From Verrucomicrobia bacterium UBA3750 (lineage in GTDB: Bacteria; Verrucomicrobiota; Kiritimatiellia; RFP12; UBA1067), in NCBI GenBank assembly GCA_002371755.1, contig DFGM01000139.1, forward strand, positions 1 to 25,559: a stretch of DNA of 25,559 bases, read 5' to 3'. Numbering within the stretch: the stretch's first letter is position 1; each line of letters begins with the position of its first letter. Below the pieces are notes generated by a model. It worked only from the letters and a program-made list of their open reading frames with translations, ran no database searches and was not told where the DNA came from. The position numbers and the translations under genes were made by a program. Positions 15,567 through 22,600 of the stretch are shown one piece after another.

Positions 15567-15849
15567 ATGAAAATATCAGTGATAATCCCTACATACAACC
15601 GCTCAGAGGTGGTTGTAAAGTGTGTGGAGAGCGTGCTCGCTAATGATTGGCCGGATATTGAGATAATAGTCGTAGATGATTGCTCTCCAGATGATACGGG
15701 TGACAAAATCAAATTGCGCTTTGGCGGAGATGTGCGAGTAAGATACATAATCGGTCTGCTATTATGCACTAGTCGCCCTAAAGAATCGCCGCCCGGACAT
15801 CGCATGGGCCTATGTAAAAGGCACGCTTGCAGGGATGCTTTGCGTGTGA
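15567..15849 (+). pseudogene. Broken GT2 glycosyltransferase with the middle deleted
   Basis: From ATG 15567 the first 62-64 codons are a textbook GT2 N-terminus (MKISVIIPTYNRSEVVVKCV, IEIIVVDDCSPDDT) that stops abruptly after VRVRYI, where the glycine/asparagine-rich donor segment should follow. The same frame then runs into unrelated residues until 15935. One base out of frame, 15760-15849 reads YYALVALKNRRPDIAWAYVKG and so on to a TGA, which looks like the last 29 residues of a GT2 (membrane-proximal helix and basic end). So about 150-200 codons were lost by an internal deletion near 15745-15760 with a frame change. The product should be inactive. Confidence 0.75.
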
Positions 15850-15944
15850 GCGCGGCTCGCACGCCTCCACTAGCACTATGGACAACCCTATACGCGAGCA
15901 CGGCTACTCCACTTCTGCCCACTGCGGAAAGATAAGAGAATAAT

Positions 15945-16158
15945 ATGGATGAAGCAGGCCATACTCGGCGGCTTAGTGGCTGGGATTATTCGAAGGGGGC
16001 GTCGTTTTTCATAACAATTGCCACCGAGCCAAGCTACACCTGGGCCAAGCCGCGCCAAATAGCCAAGCCGCCTAGATGGCAGCCCTATCCAAATAGTCAG
16101 GCATAGCCTGCCCAGCCCGAGCCTATCCAGATGGCCAGGCTGCGCTTGGCCAATACAA
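15945..16158 (+). pseudogene. Decayed RAYT remnant with REP-like hairpins
   Basis: ATG 15945 begins a frame whose residues about 8-31 (RRLSGWDYSKGASFFITIAT) match residues 11-31 of the RAYT at 10353. At the DNA level 15961-16034 aligns without gaps to 10381-10454, 51 of 74 identical by my count. After that the HUH and tyrosine regions are missing and the sequence passes directly into hairpin DNA: 16098-16110 (CAGGC/GCCTG, loop ATA) and 16132-16152 (TGGCCAGGC/GCTTGGCCA, one G/T wobble, loop TGC). It is in the same orientation as the intact copy. The gap 15850-15944 holds nothing else I can identify. Confidence 0.75.
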
Positions 16159-17520
16159 ATGACAGAAGCATTCAATAGATTGCGCACGCGATTCGGCGAG
16201 CTTTGGTGGTGGTCTGCCATCATATTTATCTCGTGCCGCTTTGGCGACCTCATAAACGCCTTCATCGGCTTGTGGCTGGTGCCGAAATACGTGCCGCAGG
16301 AAGAGCTCGGCGCGGCGCTACCGCTTCTCCAGTTTTCCAACGTCTTCGGCTTGCCGCTCACCATTCTCGTAGTGCCCTTCTCCCGCTGGCTCACGATATA
16401 CGCGACACAAGGCGAGCGCGGCAAGATAAAGAGGCTGCTTTCCATCGTCTGCTACGGGGCGCTTGCGGCGTTCGTCCTCTCCGTGCTTGCCGCCAGATTC
16501 GTGCTGCCGCAGTTTTTCGAGCGGCTCAGGATAACGGAAGGCTCGCTCGGTTTGCTTATCGTATGCGCCGGGCTGATAGGGCCTGTAGCCAACGTCTTCA
16601 ACAATGCCTTGCAGGGGTTGAAGCGGTTCAAGGCGATGTCCATAATCAATATCTTCGGCGCGCCGTTGCGTCTCGGAGTGATGCTTGCCGCGATGCCCTT
16701 CCGGGCGCTCTCTGGCTATGTGCTCGGGCAGATGGCTACGCCTGCCCTGAATACGGCGGCAGGATGGTTTTCCCTGAGGAAAGAGCTCGGCAAGGATGTG
16801 AAATCGGCGAAACTCGGCAAAGACGTGCGGGATATGGCGCGGTATCTCGTCCCGTTTGCCGCATACACGGCGATTGGCACGCTGCTTGGCTCTTGGCAGG
16901 CGCTCCTGTTCCGGCAGAGGCTGCCGGAAATCGAATCTGCCGCCTATTACATCATAACGCGGCTTGCGGAGATTGCGTCTTACGGTGGGGTGTCGGTAGC
17001 CTTTGTAATGTTCCCTCTTGCGGTGGAAGCGCGCGAGAAGCGTTCGGGCGAGGCGAGGCTCTTGCGAAACATGCTCCTTGGCACCTTCCTCCCCGGTCTT
17101 GCAGTGACGTTGCTTCTCGGCATATTCGGGAAGTGGATACTCGGCATCGTGCCGCTCTGGCGCGACTACGCCCCTTACGCGCTTCTGCTGGGCGCATACG
17201 CACTCAGAATGACAATCTTCTCGTCCACAAGCGCCTACTATTCCTACGAAACGGCCGCAGGGCGATTCCGCTTCATATGGTATTGGCTGCCACTGTCGCT
17301 GCTCGAAACGGGAGTGCTGGTGGCGTTTACAGGCTATGGCGCATTCGAGGGCATACTTCCGGATGCGGCGGTGGAATGGATGCGCAATCTAAATGCCGGA
17401 AGGCTTTCCTTCTTCATATGGTGGCTCTTGGCGTGCTCCCTTGCACAAGCCGCTGCAATCGCGGCGCAACTCTTCTTCGAGAAACGCCTGCCACTGGACG
17501 AAAACAGGCAATTATGGTAG
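16159..17520 (+). CDS. Wzx-like polysaccharide flippase (MOP superfamily)
   Basis: A 453-aa inner-membrane protein with about 12-14 hydrophobic segments spread over its full length, as in O-antigen/capsule flippases that turn undecaprenyl-linked repeat units to the periplasm. Characteristic stretches include FGDLINAFIGLWLVPKYV near the start, LLQFSNVFGLPLTILVVPFSRW, AAYYIITRLAEIASYGGVSV, and a GxYALRMTIFSSTSAYYSY-like late segment. It is the only transporter in the cluster and fits the final export step. No RBS is seen before ATG 16159: the RAYT-remnant hairpin ends 6 nt upstream. GC content is back at chromosome level (65 percent in the sampled line at 16681). A lipid II flippase-type role is less likely given the neighbours. 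Confidence 0.82.
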   Translation: MTEAFNRLRTRFGELWWWSAIIFISCRFGDLINAFIGLWLVPKYVPQEELGAALPLLQFSNVFGLPLTILVVPFSRWLTIYATQGERGKIKRLLSIVCYGALAAFVLSVLAARFVLPQFFERLRITEGSLGLLIVCAGLIGPVANVFNNALQGLKRFKAMSIINIFGAPLRLGVMLAAMPFRALSGYVLGQMATPALNTAAGWFSLRKELGKDVKSAKLGKDVRDMARYLVPFAAYTAIGTLLGSWQALLFRQRLPEIESAAYYIITRLAEIASYGGVSVAFVMFPLAVEAREKRSGEARLLRNMLLGTFLPGLAVTLLLGIFGKWILGIVPLWRDYAPYALLLGAYALRMTIFSSTSAYYSYETAAGRFRFIWYWLPLSLLETGVLVAFTGYGAFEGILPDAAVEWMRNLNAGRLSFFIWWLLACSLAQAAAIAAQLFFEKRLPLDENRQLW

Positions 17521-17523
17521 AAT
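17495..17523 (+). promoter_or_regulatory. Promoter of the GH109/gtrA pair
   Basis: TGGACG at 17495-17500 (four of six match to TTGACA), a 17-bp spacer and TAGAAT at 17518-17523 with TG plus one base before it. It lies inside the 3' end of the flippase gene, so the downstream genes can be transcribed separately. Confidence 0.6.
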
Positions 17524-17557
17524 ATGCGGCATCTCTCCACTAGAAGGAACAAACAAC

Positions 17558-18985
17558 ATGGATATGACAAGACGCGATTTTCTCAGAGGCACAGCATGGA
17601 TGGGCGCTACGGCAGCCCTCGCCAGTAGTATGGCACACGCAGCAAAACTCGTCGATGCGGGCGGAATGACGGCATTTGCGGTCGCCCCCATCAAGACTGT
17701 GCGCGTTGGCGTGGTGGGACTCGGCATGCGCGGTCCTGGAGCCGTGCACAGGCTCTCCTCGATTCCCGGCGTCACGGTGGCGGCACTTTGCGACCTCTAT
17801 CCAGAACGCGTCACCGCGCAACAGAACTGGCTGGCCCAGAAAGGCAAGCCTGCGGCGCGCGAATACTCCGGCGAGGAAGGATACAAGGCGATGTGCGAGT
17901 CGGATCTCGATCTCGTCTATGTGGTCACGCCGTGGCAGCTCCATGCCAAGATAGCGCTCTACGCCATGGAACATGGCAAGCACGCAGCGATTGAAGTGCC
18001 TGCCGCAATGAATCTCGAAGAGTGCTGGGCGCTCGTCGAAACTGCGGAACGCACCGGACGCCACTGCATGCAGCTCGAGAACTGCTGCTATGGCGATGTG
18101 GAAATGCTCACGCTCAATCTCGCGCGCAACGGCAAGTTCGGCGAAGTGATGCATGGTGAAGGCGCATACATCCACGACTTGCGCGAGCTCAACTACATGG
18201 ATCCGGCCAAGGGTTCCTACCAGGGCTACTGGCGCCTCAAATGGAACACCGCGCATACCGGCAACATCTATCCGACCCACGGGCTTCTGCCCATCATGCA
18301 GGTGATGAACGTGAACCGCGGCGACAGGTTCGACTACCTCACCTGCGTGGCGACGAACCAAGTCGGCATGGATGCATATGCAAAGGTCAAGTTCGGCGAA
18401 GAGAGCTGGCAGGCAAAGCTACACCCGAAACATGGCGACATGTCGACCACCGTAATCAAGACTGTGAAGGGCAAGACCATCATGGTGCAGCACGACGTGA
18501 CGAGTGCCCGCCCGTATTCGCGCATCAACCTCGTCTCCGGCACGCAAGGCATTCTCGAAGACTACCCGCTCAGGATGACATTCGCCGAAAATCCCGGCGA
18601 CGGCGCCCACTCTTGGTACACTCAGGAGCAGATTGACAAGGTGCGCAACGAATACCGCCATCCGCTCTGGAAAGTCGCGGGCGAACTCGCCCAGAAGATG
18701 GGCGGCCACGGCGGTATGGACTTCCTTATGGATCTCCGTCTCTGCTACTGCCTGCAGAACGGCCTTCCCCTCGATATGGATGTCTACGATCTCGCGGCGA
18801 GCTGCTCGCTGTGCGAACTCTGCGAGCGTTCTGCCGAAAACCGCGGTGCGTCGCAGGACGTCCCCGACTTCACGCGCGGCGGATGGAAGACGGCAAAGCC
18901 CCTCGGCATCGAATCCGTCGACCTCGCCAAGCTCGGCATCTCACTGGATGACGTAAAGAAAGACGAATCGCAGCTTAATGTCTGA
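17558..18985 (+). CDS. GH109-type NAD-dependent glycosidase (Gfo/Idh/MocA fold) with Tat signal
   Basis: A 475-aa protein of the Gfo/Idh/MocA fold, subgroup GH109, whose characterised members are NAD+-dependent alpha-N-acetylgalactosaminidases. TRRDFLRGTAWMGATAALAS at the N-terminus is a twin-arginine signal, so it is exported folded with its cofactor. VRVGVVGLGMRGPGAVHR (about 48-65) is the Rossmann loop. HGKHAAIEVPAAMNLEECW places Glu146 and LENCCYGD places Tyr178 near the positions of the family's catalytic residues, and NIYPTHGLLPIMQVMN contains His241. The C-terminal GGHGGMDFLMDLRLCYCLQN and DVPDFTRGGWK are GH109 hallmarks. AAGGA (17544-17548) fixes ATG 17558; a longer in-frame start at 17393 lies inside the flippase gene. 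Another exported oxidoreductase substrate is possible. The 3' end overlaps gtrA by 8 bp. Confidence 0.87.
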   Translation: MDMTRRDFLRGTAWMGATAALASSMAHAAKLVDAGGMTAFAVAPIKTVRVGVVGLGMRGPGAVHRLSSIPGVTVAALCDLYPERVTAQQNWLAQKGKPAAREYSGEEGYKAMCESDLDLVYVVTPWQLHAKIALYAMEHGKHAAIEVPAAMNLEECWALVETAERTGRHCMQLENCCYGDVEMLTLNLARNGKFGEVMHGEGAYIHDLRELNYMDPAKGSYQGYWRLKWNTAHTGNIYPTHGLLPIMQVMNVNRGDRFDYLTCVATNQVGMDAYAKVKFGEESWQAKLHPKHGDMSTTVIKTVKGKTIMVQHDVTSARPYSRINLVSGTQGILEDYPLRMTFAENPGDGAHSWYTQEQIDKVRNEYRHPLWKVAGELAQKMGGHGGMDFLMDLRLCYCLQNGLPLDMDVYDLAASCSLCELCERSAENRGASQDVPDFTRGGWKTAKPLGIESVDLAKLGISLDDVKKDESQLNV

Positions 18986-19487
18986 CGCAATCAAGCGCAT
19001 CCTGTCGCACGATAGCGGGCCTTTTTGGCAGTTCATAAAATACGCTGCGATCGGGGTGATGTCCACGGCCGTCCAGACGGGTATCTTCTATTTTCTGGCG
19101 GCCACGACCCTCAAGTGCCTCACTGACGATGATATCGCAGTGAGGTTTCTTGGTTTAAAAGCGGCGGAGTTTACCGGGGCCGAGCCGTGGTATTTGACGC
19201 GCGGCTCACTGGCTGCGGCAGCGACAGGGGTCGGATTCGTCTTTGCCAACATCTTCTGCTGGCTCATGAACCGCGCTTTCGTCTTTAGGTCTGGGCGATA
19301 TATATGGTATAAGGAGTTTGCGCTCTTCTTTGGAGTCGCGGCAGTTGCCACCTTGACGGCTCTTGGCGTCCTTAAAGCGCTCGTGGATGGGTTCGGCGTG
19401 ATGACGACGGTCGCGGTCTTTGTTGAAGTGATCGTTTCATTTGTCATGAACTACTTCTTCCGCAAGTATTTCATCTTTCTCAAGTAG
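18978..19487 (+). CDS. GtrA-like four-helix membrane protein
   Basis: A 169-aa inner-membrane protein of the GtrA family, whose members are linked to moving undecaprenyl-phosphate sugars across the membrane in surface-polysaccharide modification. Four hydrophobic helices are visible (FIKYAAIGVMSTAVQTGIFYFL; ATGVGFVFANIFCWLMN; ALFFGVAAVATLTALGVLKAL; TVAVFVEVIVSFVMNYFF), with the family signatures FANIFCWLMNRAFVFRSGR and SFVMNYFFRKYFIF near the end. It is somewhat longer than typical members because of an insert between helices 1 and 2 (about residues 45-75). It overlaps the GH109 gene by 8 bp, so the two are probably translationally linked. It extends the polysaccharide cluster rather than belonging to the convergent pectate-lyase gene. 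Confidence 0.85.
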   Translation: MSDAIKRILSHDSGPFWQFIKYAAIGVMSTAVQTGIFYFLAATTLKCLTDDDIAVRFLGLKAAEFTGAEPWYLTRGSLAAAATGVGFVFANIFCWLMNRAFVFRSGRYIWYKEFALFFGVAAVATLTALGVLKALVDGFGVMTTVAVFVEVIVSFVMNYFFRKYFIFLK

Positions 19488-19569
19488 GCAGCAGCAGCAT
19501 AGCTTACTATCGCGCAGCTACTGCCGACAGCAGCCTCTCCGCGCCCCACCACGCCCCCGCGCCACGATG

Positions 19570-19595
19570 GTAGGGCGCGGGCAGACCCTGCCCGC
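19570..19595. repeat. Isolated REP-like hairpin with GTAG lead
   Basis: GCGGGCAG (19577-19584) and CTGCCCGC (19588-19595) pair perfectly around a 3-nt loop (ACC), with GTAG at 19570-19573 just upstream. GTAG followed by a hairpin is the classical REP layout recognised by RAYTs. It sits between the convergent ends of gtrA and the pectate-lyase gene, a typical REP location. The rest of 19488-19659 shows only a weak GCCTCTG/CAGAGGC inverted repeat (19629-19655) with no T tract. Confidence 0.55.
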
Positions 19596-19659
19596 CGCGA
19601 CATACCGCGCGATATTTGCGATTTTCTCCGCCTCTGCCTCTTTTGCGACCAGAGGCTCG

Positions 19660-22600
19660 CTATTTCCCGACGGAAATGGAGTAGAATGCAGCGTTCCCGC
19701 CTGTTATGGAGATTTCGGGAGTCCAGGGATTCCCGTCGCCAAGCGTGGAGTCGCCGTTTTGCGAGTTAGCCATCGCCTCCAAAGTCCGCCCTTCCAGGAG
19801 TCGATACGTAAGCCCCTTCTTCGTGGGAGACGTCGTTATCGTTGGCGTCCCGCCCGAAAGAACCACCGTGGCGCCTTTATCCAAATCAAGCGCCTCATCC
19901 GCGACTTCCTGCTTCACATCCACACCGGACATGACTATCGTGGCGAAAGAATCCGAGGGCAAGTCCAAATAGTCTGTAATATCGTATTCGCCGCTTAAAA
20001 CCCTCACTTTAGCGCCATTTGGCTCTATTATAGAGGCCGTAACAGGCACGAGCACGGTCACTTTCCCGGCCTCGACACCATCTGGGATGCACACTGCGAT
20101 ATTGCTCGATTGTGCTCCCGGCTTGATTACATAGCTACCATCCTCGATTCTGTCGATCTCCGCATCGTCATCCCCGGAAACATATGGCACAGGGCCTTCG
20201 GGATAGTATGCTTCCACGTTATCCAAGCAAAGATAACGGTCCCAGTCGTACCTTGTGGTTGTCGACACGAGATTCAGGCACTTGATCGTATCATAGGTGT
20301 CGGAAATCTTGCTCCACTCCAAATCCACGTCAGGCGTTCCATCTTCGCGTTTGGCGCTGGAATATATCATCAAATATACACCCTGGCATGGCCCTGAAGG
20401 AACACCGGCAATCACATAGTGCTTCCAATATTTCCGTGCCGCTTCCGATGCAGGGTCGGTACCGCGCGCCCAACTTTTGATGGTGGCGATTTTATTTGCC
20501 GAAAGTGTACTATCGCCTATATAAACGCCGCCGTTTGTGCTTTCCGTTTCTTTTGCCCCTGCCGGGGCATATATAGTCGCCAAAATACCGTTTGAACCTT
20601 GAATTATCATGCCGGAGCAGACATCGGTGACCACTTGCGACAAAAAGTAGTCGAACTCTATCTTATAGCCCTTGCTCGCATTAGCAACCTTATCTGGCAT
20701 CGTGAATATCGCACCATTGGTATCATGCTTGGTATTTGTGAATATTCTGAAGAAGCGGGAAGTCCCGGTGGAATTGTAGATGGTGCGCTCGGCCTGGTCT
20801 ACAGTGCCTTTCAAGGCGTAGGCGGCCTCGCTCGTGCCGAAAGCGTCGCTTTTCACCGTTCCGCCCGTTATTTGCGCAGTATATGTGGCGGCATCCTCGA
20901 AATCCTGAGTCCAGCGTTCATGGACGCAATAGCCGCGTTTGACAATCAAATTGTTGTTGTCGAACTGTTTGGCGTACGCCCAAAGCGTAGTGGCGGCACC
21001 GGTCTTAATTATCTTGGCGTCAGTCGTTTCGGACACGGACGTAGCGCCGGTATCAATATCGTAAGTGCCGAAATAGTAACCGTCTTCCCACAAAGAATCG
21101 CCTTTCGAGCCGACTTCAAGCTTGACGCCCATGTTCTTGGCGACATAGGCGAAGAAACAATCGGCACGGTGGAGGTTGAGAGCGCCGAAACGGAACGTCT
21201 CGCCATATTCTCCAGGAATGATATAGATGTTGCCGTTTATGTCCACCGTTCCGTTCGCCGGAGCGGAAGCGCCGCCCATGAAGCGCGGCACATTGCTAAA
21301 CCATTTCTGATTGATTGTTCCCGTGAAGCCGGAGTTGTCGCCTGTGAACCAAGTGGTGCCACCATCGACTTCCAGATAAAGGTTTCCTGCGCCGGAAAGG
21401 TCGCTCGCGATATAATTTGTGCCGCGCAGCGAATTCCACTTCGTCGAATTCACGACGAATCCGCCCCGCAGATACATGCCGCTATAGGCTATTAGGCGCG
21501 CGCCTTCCGCAATCGTGACTGGCTGGTAGAAGTTGATCGTATGGTCGTTGAGTCCCCGGAAGAACACATCCTGATCTCGGATTGTTGCCGTGTTTTCTAC
21601 ATAAACTGGGACGCGCACAAGCATATTGGTCGCATCCTGCGATACAAGGCCGACGGCCGTCGTGGCTTCCCCAGTGCGATCATCTGCGGCGAGAAGATGC
21701 ATCGCACCGGTGCCGGTGATTTCCTTTGGCGAAAGCCGCGGCCAATACTGGATCGGCTTGAAAATCACATCCGCGCCATTGAGCTGGATTTCGTCGCAAA
21801 TGCAGGCGTCGCTGTTCCATCCCATATTGACCGTAAGCGGCACGGTATTCGTGAATATCGCGGTCATTCCGGCCTCCGGCACTTCCTTTCTGCTCCAACT
21901 TGACGGCTGATCCCAATACGAGCCGTTTGTGCCGATGAAGTAGTTTTTCAAAGATTCCGTTGAATAGACTTTCAAAAGGCCGTCTGTGTAGAGCGTCGAG
22001 GAATCCCACGCCAGACCTTCGCCGGGGGACGCAGGTTCTATCGCCGAGAACGTGCCGCTAAAGTTGAACGCACCCTTGAAAACCTGTATGCTCGTGCCGG
22101 ATTTGAGAATCTTTTCGGTGGTGTCAATCTGCAGAATGGCGCCGGAATTGATTTTCACCTGAGCGTTCGCATAAAGCGAGGTGCCGGATTTCAAAATCGC
22201 GCCCTTGTTGAATGTAATCGAGCCGTTCGTCGTAAGCGAACTGGAAGACGAGCCATCGCCAGGATGGACGACGCCGCCTGAATTCACAGTCACCGCGCCG
22301 ACGATTTTGCCGATTCCGCGCAATGTGCCGCCATTATTCACCGTCACGGCGCTCTGCGTATGCGTCGCGTTCATGATTAGCGTACCCTCGTCAACCGTTG
22401 TGGCTCCCTTGTGCGATGTGTTGCCGTTGAGTCTCCAATAGCCGGTACCGACTTTTGTTATGGAGACGGAAGCATTCGACCGTTCATTGCCGCTTGCGTC
22501 GCGGTTCTCTATCGTTCCGGCGTATGTCTCATCGGTATTGGCGCTACCGACAGTCCATGAACACTTGAAGTTTGACGTTCCCTTGCTCGAACCGTATATT

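Noticed and set aside
16203..17543. A 446-codon open frame overlapping the flippase in another frame
   Set aside because: It has high Arg and His content and no motif, while the other frame encodes a coherent multi-helix membrane protein.
17393..17557. Longer N-terminus for the GH109-type protein
   Set aside because: It would lie inside the flippase gene and would bury the Tat signal; a promoter and RBS directly precede ATG 17558.
19629..19655. Rho-independent terminator for gtrA or the pectate-lyase gene
   Set aside because: The GCCTCTG/CAGAGGC inverted repeat has a 13-nt loop and no T tract on either strand.
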